The notes under the pieces were generated by a model that was given only the letters and a program-made list of their open reading frames with translations, did not search any database and had not been told where the DNA came from. Positions 1-10,613 of a DNA stretch of 64,000 bases are shown here, in pieces (position 1 is the stretch's first letter; each line of letters opens with the position of its first letter). The stretch comes from Globodera rostochiensis (taxonomy: Eukaryota > Nematoda > Chromadorea > Rhabditida > Heteroderidae). The DNA lies in NCBI GenBank assembly GCA_018350325.1, contig JAEVLN010000026.1, positions 434,001 through 498,000 of the forward strand, given 5' to 3'. Both the position numbers and the translations under genes were made by a program.

Positions 1-1224
1 TGACATTTGTGGGTCCGGAATAACGGATTCCTGACATTTGTGGGTACGGAGACTGATTCCTGACATTTGTGGTCCGGAATAACGGATTCCTGACATTTAT
101 GGGTCCGGAATAACGGATTCCTGACATTTGTGGGTCCGGAATAACGGATTCCTGACATTTATGGGTCCGGAATAACGGATTCCTGACATTTGTGGGTCCG
201 GAATAACGGAATCCTGACATTTGTGGGTCCGGAATAACGGATTCCTGACATTTATGTGTACGGACTATTGTATCCTGACATTTGTGCGTCCGGAATAACG
301 GATTCCTGACATTTTTGGGTCCGGAATAACGGATTCGGCCATTTGTGGGTACGGAATGACGGATTCCGGACATTTATATGTCCGGACTATTTATCCTGAC
401 ATTTGTGCGTCCGGAATAACGGATTCCTGACATTTTTGGGTCCGGAATAACGGATCCGGCCATTTATGTGTCCGGAATAACGAATTCTTGACATTTGTGC
501 GTCCGGAATAACGGATTCCTGACATTTTTGGGTACGGAATGACGGATTCCGGACATTTATGTGTCCGGACTATTGTATCCTGACATTTGTGCGTCCGGAA
601 TAACGGATTCCTGACATTTATGGGTCCGGAATAACGGATCCGGCCATTTATGTGTCCGGAATAACGAATTCCTGACATTTATGGGTCCGGAGTAACGGAT
701 CCGGCCATTTATGTGTCCGGAATAACGAATTCCTGACATTTGTGGGTCCGGCGTAACGGATTCCTGACATTTATGGGTCCGGAATAACGGATTCCTGACA
801 TTTATGGGTCCGGAATAACAAATCCGGCAATTTGTGGGTACGGGATGACGGATTCCGGATATTTTTGAGTCCGGACTATCGGATCCTGACATTTGTGCGT
901 CCGGAATAACGGATTCGGCCATTTGTGCGTCCGGAATAACGGATTCGGCCATTTGTGGGTACGGGATGACGGATTCCGGACATTTAGGTGTCCGGACTAT
1001 TGTATCCTGACATTTGTGCGTCCGGAATAACGGATTCCTGACATTTTTGGGTTCGGAATAACGGATCCGGCCATTTATGTGTCCGGAATAACGAATTCCT
1101 GACATTTTTGGGTCCGGAATAACGGATTCGGCCATTTGTGGGTACGGAATGACGGATTACGGACATTTATGTGTCCGGACTATTGTATCCTGACATTTGT
1201 GCGTCCGGAATAACGGATTCCTGA
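1..1224. repeat. 31-bp minisatellite array, about 40 degenerate copies
   Basis: The core unit is 31 bp, built on TGACATTTGTGGGTCCGG followed by AATAACGGATTCC. Sub-variants carry GGACATTTATGTGTCCGG and GGCCATTTGTGGGTACGG. The palindrome TCCGGA recurs in almost every unit. The array starts at or before base 1 and ends at about 1224, some 400 bp upstream of copy A. Long reverse-strand open frames here only reflect a stop-poor repeat, and I do not call them genes. Confidence 0.95.
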
Positions 1225-1373
1225 ATGAGAGCATCGACAAAAAATGTTTAATCGTAATTTACAATTAATTCCTCCTGGGAGAATTTTAAATTATTTTAAA
1301 ACTATTTTCATTTGGCTATTCACAATCGATCACCATTTTTGTAAAATAAGATTATTGTATAAAATTTTACGTA

Positions 1374-1396
1374 ATGTCAGGAATATTGATTGGGTA
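1374..1396 (+). promoter_or_regulatory. Class-1 upstream element of copy A
   Basis: The string TGTCAGGAATATTGATTGG lies about 250 bp before the start codon of copy A. The same string (TGTCAGGAATATTGATTTGG) occurs twice upstream of copy E, twice upstream of copy H, and about ten times on the coding strand upstream of copy L. The recurrence and position are direct observation; a regulatory role is inference. The rest of 1225-1624 is AT-rich, with a proximal segment (ATTCAGAGG...CCCAAATAAAATGG) shared with other family members. Confidence 0.4.
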
Positions 1397-1624
1397 GATA
1401 TTATTAAAGAAAATGATTAAAATGAATGCCCATTTCATTTGGGCTTCTAAATTAATACTTTCTATAAATTTGATTTAATTTTGTGAATATTTCTTAATCA
1501 TAAATGTATGAATATTTTTGCGAGAAATTCTTTAACACAAAATTCTTGACAATTTTTCAATGAATTTCCATTTAAATTATAAAATTAATTGGTAAATTCA
1601 GAGGTTGTTTTTTACCCAAATAAA

Positions 1625-2552
1625 ATGGAAAAGTTTTGTATTTTAATTTTGGTGGCATTCTTCGTAACAAAATCACTGGACAAAGCCGAATCCGTACAAT
1701 TGGAGAAATTGGAAGAATTGTCACTTCAAACATTTGATGAAATATTCGGAGAAGGCTGGTGGGACAAAGATGAAGCCGAAGATTTGAAAACGCCGACGCC
1801 AACAAACTTTGGACAAAATGTCTATCACCAAATCGACCGACATAACACCCAACTTGGACAAATTGAACCCAATTCAACTGATCAAAATCCTCCTCTCACA
1901 GAGTCTGATCACTCCGAGAATGCCAAAAATGGTGAAGATCAGAACGAAATTACTTCAAACGCTGAAGATGATCGAAAACGTAAAATTGTGGACAAATTCC
2001 ACGCAATGAAAGAAGAATTTAAGCAAAAAGGAAAATATTCGAGCAATGAATGGGATAAAATTGAAAATGAAATTGCTCAACTTTTAAAAGTAAATCGCAA
2101 AAAAATATATGAATGGAAAAAAGAATTTGGCCTAAGTCGAAAAGTGTTATATGAAAAAGAAGAACGACAAAAATTGGTAGAAAAATTTGATCAGAGAAAA
2201 GCCGAGTTAAAGCAGGCCGGAATCAAAAACTCTTATTCAAATCAAATAAATGAAACTGTCGCGAAAGAGTTGGGCTTCTGTTTTAAAACAATTTACAATT
2301 GGAAAAGTAAACTTGACCAAACCAGTGAGTATTTCTAGCCACAAATTTATTATTTATTATTTTAATTCAAAATTCTTTTACAGAACCAAACCAAAAATAC
2401 TCCGACAGCGAACGAAAGGAATTGTTGAAACATTAATATGAAATTAAGGACCAAAATCCTAAAATTAGTGACAAGAACATTGCCAAAATGTTGAATATTG
2501 GACCTGATACTTTGTATAGATGGAAAAAGCTGAAATCAAACAAAACACAATG
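1625..2552 (+). pseudogene. HTH-repeat secreted family, copy A; third HTH lost to a nonsense codon
   Basis: Exon 1 is 1625-2324, the intron 2325-2383 (GTGAGT...TTACAG), and exon 2 starts at 2384. The start at 1625 was chosen because every relative begins with the same MEKFxILIL-like signal peptide; an in-frame upstream ATG at 1589 is less likely. The protein shows a signal peptide (about 1-20), an FDEIFGEGWWDKDEAE motif, only one GQIEPNSTDQ repeat, then two HTH-like units ending in IYEWKKEFG and IYNWKSKLD. In exon 2 the conserved K-R-Y-Y-E-I-K reads K-H-stop-Y-E-I-K (TAA at 2434-2436), giving a 250-residue product without the third unit. The frame stays recognisable to a TGA at 2550-2552. It could still be expressed as a two-unit protein. 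Confidence 0.8.
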
Positions 2553-2610
2553 ATGACTCAAAACATCCACTTATTATGATCGATAAAATGTTGCATTTCT
2601 GGGTAAATAC

Positions 2611-2687
2611 TAGAGCTGTTCGAGACCCAAAAAAACCGAGAAATTTCTCGGTTCGAGAATCGAGACCGAGACTCTCGAACAGCCCTA
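2611..2687. mobile_element. 77-bp hAT-type MITE
   Basis: Terminal inverted repeats TAGAGCTGTTCGAGA and TCTCGAACAGCCCTA bound a core made of further CGAGA/TCTCG inverted motifs. The 8 bp before (GTAAATAC) and after (CTAAATAC) match at 7 of 8 positions, consistent with the 8-bp target duplication of hAT transposons. It has no coding capacity. Confidence 0.75.
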
Positions 2688-2695
2688 CTAAATAC

Positions 2696-3524
2696 CACAA
2701 GAAAATTTGCATTTATTCAAAATTTCCATGTCCCTCAAATTTGCATTTGCTTTCTCTCAAATAAAGTTCTGTCGCTCAGCACCCTTTAAACCCCCATATA
2801 TGATGTTTTCAACGCCCTTTTGTTGACCTTTTTTAAAATTTTGAGGTGTTGGACGGCCCAAAACCAAAAAGTACCGAAAATATTTACGAAATGTCAGGAA
2901 AGAGCTGCTAAAAACAATTTATTAAAATGTAAAATTTGTTAATATTTTATTATTTTTAAACGCCACATCCGGTCTCAACTAATGACTAGGGCTGGGATTT
3001 TTAGGGATTAACCTTTTTTTTTGCGAACAGGGTTTGCCGAGAGAAGCCCGGTTAGCATTCATTAAGAAAATTTTTTGAATTAGAGCGACTTTTTAGTCCC
3101 TATAAATCCCTTTTTCGGCCTTTTTGAGAATAAATCCCTATTTCGCTATTTTTGCGTTTTTAGTTTATATGTCCCTTTTCACGTTTTTTTCTTCCCTAAA
3201 AATGCCACCCGTAGTAATTACCCGAATTTTCTGTCGCCAATAACGCTTAGCTTATTTATTCCTCCGCTTACGGAAATTTATCAACGTTGTCCTGAGACCA
3301 GTGAAAAGGGGGGAGTGTGTAAATTGTGGGCGAAAACATACAACCAAAATTGAGGGAGACAAATGGTCCAAACAAAATGCCAAGATGAGAACAAATTTAA
3401 AAGGGAAAAGTCTACAGGGGGAAGTCAACTTAACAAAAATACTACATCCCCATCCCAAAACGAAAGGCGTCCCTGCCGTCAAAGTCTTCAGCTGCCCTCA
3501 GGTGGTGGTTCTCAGAACAAAGCG
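2696..3524. other. Intergenic, repeat-derived
   Basis: No gene is seen. At 2895-2970 a segment (GAGCTGCTAAAAACAATTTA...) recurs near 10825 upstream of copy D. At 2990-3200 the text with paired TCCCTATAAATCCC-like motifs resembles, inverted, sequence at 39400-39620. At 3303-3320 a purine tract precedes TGTGTAAAT, but no matching long terminal repeat could be found. Confidence 0.5.
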
Positions 3525-6110
3525 TCATCGCCGGTGCTGCGGGCCCTGTCCTCGCTGATCGTTCCCGCCACGCGGCTGCCAGCGTCCGTACGGGTGGAAG
3601 CGTCCAGCGCCGGTCGACCCATCGAAAGTGTGACGTCGGGGGCCGCCCAGGCCACCCGCGCCCTGAGTGCGCCGCCGAACGTCTTCCAAACCGGCCGACC
3701 CGAAGCTGTGGCGACGGGGGTCCCCCGAACCTCCCGAAGCGGTGCCGACCGAATTGCCCGCCCGTCGATGGTCACCCGGACCGCCCGAGGGAATTACTCG
3801 CACAACCGAATGGATCGCTCGAATCTTCAGCTGCTGATCGCCCGGAAATTCGGTTTGCGTGAACAGCCAGGCCTTCAACGCCCTCACGCCCGCGTCCTTC
3901 ATCAGTCCGTCCGCCGTCACTCGCAAATTGTCAAACGAGTTGCCGAATCGGAACACTTCGCCAATCGATCGTCCGTTCTCTGTCACCCAGACAGGAAGGA
4001 ATGGCGGCTGGCTCATCATCGGTCTCAGGCGGGCGACCAACTCTTCATATTCGGACTGCTTGTTGTGCACATAAGGCGGGCATGTCCAAAGGAACTGAAC
4101 GTGCGGAAACCGCCGGCACCACTTGGCGATCATTTCGAACTGTTCGGCCATCACCTCAATCGGTTCTCCCGCCAACAGAGAGTCCCGTCCGGCTATTATC
4201 AGAGCCGCCTTCACTTTGCTCGACAGTACTGTCGGCTTCAAACTGCGGACAACCTCGGCCAGCGTTCCTTCTTTCGGCCCAACGATCGCGGTTTGGTCCA
4301 ACACTTCGCCCAGCTGATTTGCCGAGAAATCGCCGATGATCACGCGCGGGTGCGCGACAAAGCGTGTGGCCTTGTGGACAATTTTCGCCCTCATCCTTTC
4401 CAATACCCAGGGCGTCGCTTCGAGCAGTTCCTTCCACTTCTTCTTTTCGGACTCCGCCAACGCCTCGATTCCTTCCGGTCCCTGCATCCCGATGCGCCCG
4501 AACTCGCTCTCTTCTAACGCCCTCCTCGCGACCGAACACTTCTCAAACCAGCTCTCTAACGCCTTCATTTGGTCTTCTTCAGTCGGATACAGTCCCGTGC
4601 CGACATAATCCCCTCTTTTAGCCACGAACAGCCTTAGTTCTTCCTTCGGGTCTCCTTCAACAATCGCCTGGGCCAAGTTTCGGGCTGCCGTCATTGATTT
4701 AACGGTCCCTGCCTTCAACAAAAACACAGCAAAAAGTGCCTGAAGCGGCGTTTTGACCGCCATTGTCCCGAGTCCAGCATTTCCAAGCGCCGGGTCGAGT
4801 TCCAACATGCTGAGCGCCCCGCAAAATTCGTGCTCGCCCTGGCCTTCCGTACAAGTCGCATTCCAGCCAAAAACGCTGTCCTCCGGTTTGTCGACGTCCA
4901 TTGTCTCTGGAAAGGACTGAATTGCCATTGTTCCCAATTTCCCAACCAAATCCAAAACTTCTCCGTTCCTTTCCCTTTCGTCACCCCCCTTTACTTGTGC
5001 AATTGTCCCTAATTGCATAATTTGTGCCGAATTCATTCCCCTTTTATCCCTTTTTTCTCCGTTCGGCGTCCCCGTGATCAAAGTGTTTAGAACGTTCTTA
5101 AACGGATTTTTTCCCCGTGGGATCGTCGAAATATCGGGAATTCCGGGAGGGACTCTTATCAGCCGTTCGATTGGGACTTTAATCGGTTCGGCTTGCTGCT
5201 TATCGATTGGCACTAGAACTGCCGATGATTCGCCAATTTCCAAAATCAGGTACGGGCCGAAATGAGTCCACATCAACTTTTTATGCCGAGATTTCCGGTT
5301 TAACCCCGAGAATGCGACCATAACTCGTTCTCCCACCCTAAATTTGTTTGCTGTGACTTTCGGTTGCGAATCGTACCACTTTTTGCTTCTTTCCCTTTCT
5401 CCCTTTGAATTCTCTCTCGCCTCATTTAGCATGTTAAGGAAATTTTCCCGGAATAATTGGATGTATGTGTCGGAATCTACTGTATAGACTGGGTTGACTG
5501 GCATTGGCACTTTGCCGTCCAATGGAAATCTGGCCAATTTTCCGAATACCAGTGAGAATGGCGAAAATTGTGTCGTTTTTGTCGGTGTTATATTATACGA
5601 AAAAATGATATACGGTAGTCTTTCATCCCATGTCCAACAGCTGGACGTCGACTTTTTAAGCATTCCTATTATAATTCGGTTCATTCTTTCCACCAACCCG
5701 TTTGCTTGTGGATCGTAACCGGCTGTTACAGATCGCTCAATTCCCAGAATTTTTGTGATTTCTTCTATCGTTGCATTAACGAATTCCTTTCCCCTATCCG
5801 AGTGTATTTTTTCCGGTGTTCCGTAAATCAGTATCATCTTTTCGACCAACACTTTTGCGACCGATTTCGCCGATTTGTCCCGAATTGGTTCCGCGATCAT
5901 GTACTTTGTGAAGTGATCCACCATAACGCAGATGTATTTGAAGTCGGACTGACTTGGCCCGATGTCCAAAATGTCGATGCAAAGCATCTCAAATGGTTCC
6001 GATGTTAGGCCACTTTCAAGGGTGGCTCGTTGGCTCTTGCCTCTTTTGTGTGGGCACAAATTCTGCAACTTTCGTGTAATTTTACGCAGTCCTTTAGCAT
6101 ATTCGGCCAA
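3525..6110 (-). CDS. Retroelement integrase with SGNH-like C-terminal extension
   Basis: This is an 861-codon open frame; the first ~45 residues are probably out-of-frame read-through and the real homology begins near GLTSEPFEMLCIDILD. The integrase core follows with a D in CIDILD, the second D in HSDRGKEFVN and the E in NGLVERMNR (the D,D-35-E triad), then a C-terminal DNA-binding part around KWYDSQPKVTANKFRVGERV. About 400 further residues follow. They include VIIGDFSANQ, AALIIAGRDSLLAG, FLWTCPPYV and VTADGLMKDAGVRAL, which resemble SGNH-hydrolase blocks I, III and V but lack the catalytic Ser, Asn and His. A Gly/Arg-rich tail (RRHSFGSAG, GRWQPRGGN) ends the protein. The integrase call is firm; the SGNH call is an inference from motif order. 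Confidence 0.8.
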   Translation of the reverse strand: MAEYAKGLRKITRKLQNLCPHKRGKSQRATLESGLTSEPFEMLCIDILDIGPSQSDFKYICVMVDHFTKYMIAEPIRDKSAKSVAKVLVEKMILIYGTPEKIHSDRGKEFVNATIEEITKILGIERSVTAGYDPQANGLVERMNRIIIGMLKKSTSSCWTWDERLPYIIFSYNITPTKTTQFSPFSLVFGKLARFPLDGKVPMPVNPVYTVDSDTYIQLFRENFLNMLNEARENSKGERERSKKWYDSQPKVTANKFRVGERVMVAFSGLNRKSRHKKLMWTHFGPYLILEIGESSAVLVPIDKQQAEPIKVPIERLIRVPPGIPDISTIPRGKNPFKNVLNTLITGTPNGEKRDKRGMNSAQIMQLGTIAQVKGGDERERNGEVLDLVGKLGTMAIQSFPETMDVDKPEDSVFGWNATCTEGQGEHEFCGALSMLELDPALGNAGLGTMAVKTPLQALFAVFLLKAGTVKSMTAARNLAQAIVEGDPKEELRLFVAKRGDYVGTGLYPTEEDQMKALESWFEKCSVARRALEESEFGRIGMQGPEGIEALAESEKKKWKELLEATPWVLERMRAKIVHKATRFVAHPRVIIGDFSANQLGEVLDQTAIVGPKEGTLAEVVRSLKPTVLSSKVKAALIIAGRDSLLAGEPIEVMAEQFEMIAKWCRRFPHVQFLWTCPPYVHNKQSEYEELVARLRPMMSQPPFLPVWVTENGRSIGEVFRFGNSFDNLRVTADGLMKDAGVRALKAWLFTQTEFPGDQQLKIRAIHSVVRVIPSGGPGDHRRAGNSVGTASGGSGDPRRHSFGSAGLEDVRRRTQGAGGLGGPRRHTFDGSTGAGRFHPYGRWQPRGGNDQRGQGPQHRR

Positions 6111-6808
6111 AAATACTGCTCGGTTAGCTGGAGATAAATCTTTTTACTGCTCATGTGGCCCGCGCATTTTCCCTCGTGCCGTTGTTTGACCAAATTATCT
6201 CTAAAATTCGCTGGGACGAATAGTCTTAACTTTCCATTCGCCTCGCACAGATAGAGCAATCCATCCAAAATGGCGTATCTGTGACACGTGTCTCTCAGAT
6301 TTTGGGCTTTTCGCGGATCTTCCGGGTTCGCTTTCTTTTCCAGAAAATCGTAAATGTGCTTCATTTCACTTTCCTTCGTTTCCCGGACCCATTTCTCTCT
6401 TTCTTCCTCGACTCCTCGCTCCGGTTCCTTCCCCAAAACTCGAAGCGCACCCAGGACCGCGATGTGTTTCCTGTCAGTTGGTTCGACAATTTCTTGCCCC
6501 GTTCTTTCGAAGGAGCGTGAGAAGAGATCTGCGATCACATTCTTCTTTCCCGGCTGGTATTCGACTTTGAGGATGAACTTAGAGTTTAATTCCAAAAGCC
6601 ATCGGTCGACTCGCGCGTTGCCGGTTTCAGTCTTGCTTCTGAACATTCCGACCAGCGATTTATGGTCTGTCAGCACTCTTGTCGGCATCATTGTTATAAA
6701 TTGGGCGAACTTTTTGGCGCCAAAGCGTACTGCTAACGCCTCCAGCTCGGTTGGCGCGTACCGACTTTCGAACTTGTTGCATTGCCGCGAGGCGAAGTAA
6801 ATTGGTCG
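6005..6808 (-). pseudogene. Retroelement RNase H and integrase zinc-finger fragment
   Basis: The frame is open from about 6808 to 6005; the first internal Met is at 6691. The RNase H part shows TDHKSLVGMF, DRWLLELNSK and the typical YQPGKKNVIADLFSR ending. About 100 residues later comes the H-H-C-C zinc-binding module (RHEGKCAGH ... CRICAHTK) that precedes retroviral-type integrase cores. RNase H would remove RNA from the RNA:DNA hybrid, and the zinc module helps bind DNA ends. The frame stops just after the zinc module, while the integrase core continues in another frame that overlaps by about 105 nt. That is best explained by one indel; a programmed shift is less likely. Confidence 0.8.
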
Positions 6809-7228
6809 CAGTCAAGAATCGGGACTAAGGGTTCAGTACCAAAAGGGGAAATAGAATATTTCAGTACTCGTCCAAGTCCCCTGCTACCCTACTCGACTGT
6901 GACCTAAATTTTTCAAGTTTGTTCAGCACTCGCTTCTGTTCACTAGGGCTGCTCGAGAGTGTTCCGAGTGCGCAAAAAAATATGGATTTCCATATAAATC
7001 GTAGCAATCATAGGTATAATTTCAGTCCCAAAACCTGTCATTTCAGTATCAAATCCCGATTCCGCTCTTCTCTATCGTCTCAAAGGGAAGGGACAACAAT
7101 TTTTCTATAGTTTAACCTAGGGTTGGACAAGACCGGATATTACAAAAAAGAGTTTTTCAAAAAGATTTTAAACCAAAATAATTGTATAATCATTAAATGC
7201 AAAAACATTTTTCCAAATCATTGCACAT
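6809..7228. other. Intergenic with MITE-like remnants
   Basis: No gene is seen. There are single ends of hAT-like repeats (TAGGGCTGCTCGAGAGT at about 6953 and CTAGGGTTGGACAAGACCGG at about 7119) without a matching partner, and GGGACT/AGTCCC-type low-complexity text around 6825-6890 and 7025. Confidence 0.4.
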
Positions 7229-8257
7229 TCAAATACTTGCCGAATTTGAGTTCTCGATTTCCTGAACATTTGAGCCGTCATTCACTTCCGCAGATTGTAC
7301 ATCGACAAAATTTGGATGTAATTGCTGTCGTTTAAATTGCTTTTTCCATGTGACCAAAGTGGTACTTCCAATTTTTAACATTTTGGTAATGTCTACATCT
7401 CTAATTTTAGGATCTTGGTTCTTAATTTCATAATAACGTTTCATTAATTCCTTTTGTTCGCTTTGGGAGTGTTTATGGTTTGGTGCTGTAATTTAAATAT
7501 AAATTAATTCAATTAAATTGGTTTTGAAATCACCGGTTTGGCCAAGTTCTTTTTTCCAATTGTAAATTGTTACAAAACTGAGGCCCAATTCTTTTGCGAC
7601 AGTTTCATTTATTTCATTTTGATGAGAGTTTTTATGCCCGGCCCGCTTTAACTCGACTTTCATTTGATCAAATTTCTCTACCAATTTTTTTCGCTCATTT
7701 TTTTTCAATTCAATGTTATGCATTTTTTGAGTTAGGTCAAATTCTTTTTTCCATTTATATATTTTTGTGCGACTGACTTTTAAATGTTTAGCAATTTTAA
7801 TCTCAATTTGGACCCATTCTTTTACCGAATATTTTTCTTTTTGCTTAAATTCGTCTTTAATTTCGTGGAATTTGTCAATAATTTTACGTTTTCGTTCATC
7901 TTCAGCAATATTTTCTTCACCATTTTTGGCATTATCAGAGTGATCAGACTCTGTGAGAGGAGCATTCTGATCAGTTGAATTGGGTTCAATTTGTCCAAGC
8001 AGATCAGTTGAATTGGGTTCAATTTGTCCAATTTGGGTGTTCTGCCGATCGATTTGGTGATGGACATTTTGTTCAAAGTTTGTTTGCGGTGTTTTCAAAT
8101 TTTCGGCTTCATCTTTGTCCCACCATTCTTCTACGAATAATTCGTCAAATGTTTGGAGCGGCAATTCCTCCAATTTCTCCAATTGTACTGATTCGGCTTT
8201 ATCCAATGAATTTGTTACAAAGAATGCCGCCAAAATTAAAATCCAAAACTTTTCCAT
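7229..8257 (-). CDS. HTH-repeat secreted family, copy B (intact)
   Basis: Exons 8257-7534 and 7485-7229 join to an uninterrupted 326-residue frame. The intron is 48 nt; its donor is GTGATT rather than the family's usual GTGAGT. The protein has a signal peptide (MEKFWILILAAFFVTNS), the acidic-aromatic motif TFDELFVEEWWDKDEAE, two GQIEPNSTD repeats, the linker NAPLTESDHSDNAKNGE, and three HTH-like units whose third helices read KIYKWKKEF, TIYNWKKEL and TLVTWKKQF. The function is unknown; the architecture suggests a secreted protein able to bind nucleic acid. Upstream (8290-8560) it shares GTGATCAATA and GGGCTAAAAAATTCAC-type text with copies D and G. Confidence 0.85.
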
Positions 8258-8299
8258 TTTATTTGGGTAAAAAACAACCTCTGAATTTACCAATTAATT

Positions 8300-9012
8300 T
8301 TTTAATTTAAATAGAAATTCATTGAAAAATTGTCAAGAATTTTGTTTTAAAGAAGTTCTCGCAAAATATTCATACATTTTAATGAATAATAAAGATTCAC
8401 AACGTGAAATAAAATAATTAAGTGAATTTTTTTAGCCCATATAAATTGGATTGCCTTAGAAAACCAATAATGTGGCCATTATTTTTCAAATTTCTGCTAA
8501 CTCTAAAAGTATTGATCACTATTGAAGGATGTGGTGATTTTTAGCAGCTCTGATAACAAAAAATTAGAAAAAGTAATAATTGATAAACCGGGGACCGGTT
8601 TCGGACCTCACTTCAGCCCCTTCCTCAGCCATCGCATGGGCTAGCATCTCGGCCACCTCGTCCCTCAGCGCGTCTGGTGCTACCACCCGGTCCGCCCGGT
8701 GGCAGCCGTCCCGATTCGGGGTGGGTCGAAACCTTTCGATTTCGAGGGTTTTCTTTCGTTTCGATTTCGAAAATCGAATTTTTCGAAAGAGGGTTTTTAT
8801 TTTATGTTTTTTTCATAGCATGCTTATTTTCCATGATCACAATTAAACATTTTCTTACATGATAAACTAAATAAAGTGTGTGTATTTTTTTTTACCTAAC
8901 TCATTGTTCAATCTGTCAATGTTTACCCATACAAATTTACTAACTATCACAATCGATTATTTAATTTTTTTGTAGAAATTCCTCCCGGTCCCGAGGCCGG
9001 ACTCAAAAGTTC
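8300..9012. other. Intergenic with a GC-rich block
   Basis: Positions 8590-8720 are GC-rich and open on the reverse strand (VVAPDALRDEVAEMLAHAMA), helix-like but without start, splice sites or recognised homology. At 8730-8800 there is TTTCGATTTCGAAAATCGAA-type inverted simple sequence. No gene is supported. Confidence 0.35.
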
Positions 9013-9547
9013 AAACACAAATGAAATTGATAAAACTGTTGCAAAAGAATTGGGCCTCAATTTTACAACAATTTACAGGTGGAAAAGTGAACTTGGCCAA
9101 ACCGGTGAGTATTTTGATTTATTAATTCTTTTTATTAATTAAAATTTATTTACAGAACCAAACCATAAATACCCCCACAGCAAACAAAAAAAATTGATGA
9201 AACGTTATTATAAAATTAAGGACAAAAATATTAAAATTAGTAATGAAAACATTGCCAAAATGTTGAAAATTGGAACTGATACTTTGGTTAAGTTTTTCGA
9301 GCCCAATTTTATTCATTTATTAATATTAATTAAAAATTACAGCAGCCAATAAATACGCCCATGACAAACAAAAGGAATTATTGATGAACCGTTATTATGA
9401 AATTAAGGACAAAACCCCTAAAATTAATGACGAGGATATTGCCAAAATGTTGAAAATTGGAAGCGCCACTTTGAATAGATGGAAAAAGAAAATCGATTTA
9501 AACGACAGGAATTGCATCCAAATTCTGTCGATTCGGGGAGCATTTGA
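9013..9547 (+). pseudogene. HTH-repeat family, copy C: chimeric 3' remnant
   Basis: It starts inside the second HTH unit (EIDKTVAKELG ... TIYRWKSELGQT), then has the family intron (GTGAGT...TTACAG) and a partial exon 2 ending at KIGTDTLVK. There it switches directly into the intron and exon 2 of another member (...ACAGCAGCCAATAAATACGCC) and ends at a TGA at 9545-9547. In the second exon the W-K-K stretch is followed by an indel. This looks like an unequal crossover between two copies, with the whole 5' part lost. Confidence 0.7.
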
Positions 9548-10337
9548 ATGATTGGTCAATAATTTATAAAATACCGGATATGGCATTTTAAAATATTTTT
9601 TTACATATAAAATTTAGTCGTTCTTTGTTAATAATTTCTTTTGCAATTAACGTGTTTAAAATTGATTAAAAAAGGCGCGCCTATTTTGTTTTTTCTGTAA
9701 TTAATTTAGGATAAAAGTATAAGTTGTCACTTTTTTTCTAAAGAAAGTTAGGAGGCCGGCGGTTATCTTCGTTTTCAATAGGTTAATGGGGAAATCACCC
9801 AAAATCGGAGTATTTAATATGGGAATATTGTTTAGCATCCTTGCACAAAGGCTAATATTAAAAACTACCAAAATATAACAAAATTTAAAAACATCACCGT
9901 CTTTGCCTTACATTTTAGTCACCCGCCACGATTCCCATTACCACCACCTCCTCTTCACACATCGCCCATCCAATAATCTTCGTCGTCATCTGATCAGCCG
10001 CGGTAATGGATTGCACAGCGCGGAACCTCACGGCATAACATTGGAGGCAACAATGGAGACGGTGACGAAGATTGTAGTCCGGTGACGATGGGCGGTACGA
10101 TGACCACGGCTGATTAACATTCTGAACCTTACATTGGACTGGCGGCGTGGGCGGAGGCGGCGGGGCGAAGGCGTATGCGGCTGGGGATGCGGTGGCGGAA
10201 AGGCCCAAATCGATGTGTCGCTAAATGCAGCCCCGCTTAATATGGGTTGCCGGATGATGGTGTAGCTTTCCCGCAGTCGGCGTAAGGCGTTACGCCGTCA
10301 CTCCGCCTAACTGCGCTTCAGCTCCATCGCTTTACAG

Positions 10338-10613
10338 CGGGCCTGCCGCGCAAGTTCCGTTTTCTCCGAGCAAGACCTGATTACTATTCGCAAAGAACAG
10401 AAAATTGTCGACGCGGATTACGCTCAGTTCAACGCGGGTCATAATTCAGCACTAAAGAAATTAAAATATCGTGATACAGACGCGAGTATACTGCACCTTG
10501 TCCAACTCTATGTTCCCCTCAACAATAGAAATGGCAATGGCGATCATCAATATGCCATGCAAAATCAAAACCCCCAAAGAATAATCGAACCACATGAAGA
10601 ATTGACTCAATGA
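10338..10613 (+). CDS. Candidate terminal exon, unknown protein
   Basis: A CTTTACAG acceptor is followed by an open frame of 91 codons to a TGA at 10611-10613. It is hydrophilic and helix-like (ACRASSVFSEQDLITIRKEQ, then ILHLVQLYVPL, then a Gln/Asn-rich tail). The upstream part of this block (9900-10330) is GC-rich and looks coding-derived (proline-rich PRFPLPPPPLHTSP), but I could not build a continuous gene. The copy at 16350-16625 differs by a single Asn/Ile change in the exon. I do not recognise the protein, and it may be a captured gene fragment. Confidence 0.35.
   Translation, partial: RACRASSVFSEQDLITIRKEQKIVDADYAQFNAGHNSALKKLKYRDTDASILHLVQLYVPLNNRNGNGDHQYAMQNQNPQRIIEPHEELTQ

Larger units (their letters stand above)
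3525..6808 (-). mobile_element. Truncated Ty3/gypsy-like retroelement (pol 3' half)
   Basis: Read on the reverse strand, the order is RNase H, integrase zinc finger, integrase core, then a long C-terminal extension, as in Ty3/gypsy pol. Recognisable coding begins at about 6808, at the RNase H segment YFASRQCNKFESRYAPTELE, so gag, protease and reverse transcriptase are missing. One frameshift near 6010-6110 separates the two open frames. The segment is clearly more GC-rich than its surroundings. No flanking LTRs were seen, so the element is dead here. The break at the RNase H side may be an old truncation or a rearrangement. Confidence 0.85.

Noticed and set aside
391..1166. Long reverse-strand open frames in the 31-bp minisatellite
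   Set aside because: They follow the repeat period, with no signal peptide, splice sites or non-repeat sequence; expected from a stop-poor repeat.
3300..3330. Purine tract followed by TGTGTAAAT as a retroelement 3' LTR boundary
   Set aside because: Its orientation is opposite to the adjacent pol fragment and no second LTR copy exists in the window.
8590..8720. GC-rich reverse frame VVAPDALRDEVAEMLAHAMA as a gag or gene fragment
   Set aside because: Too short, no boundary signals, and no link to the Ty3-like element could be shown.
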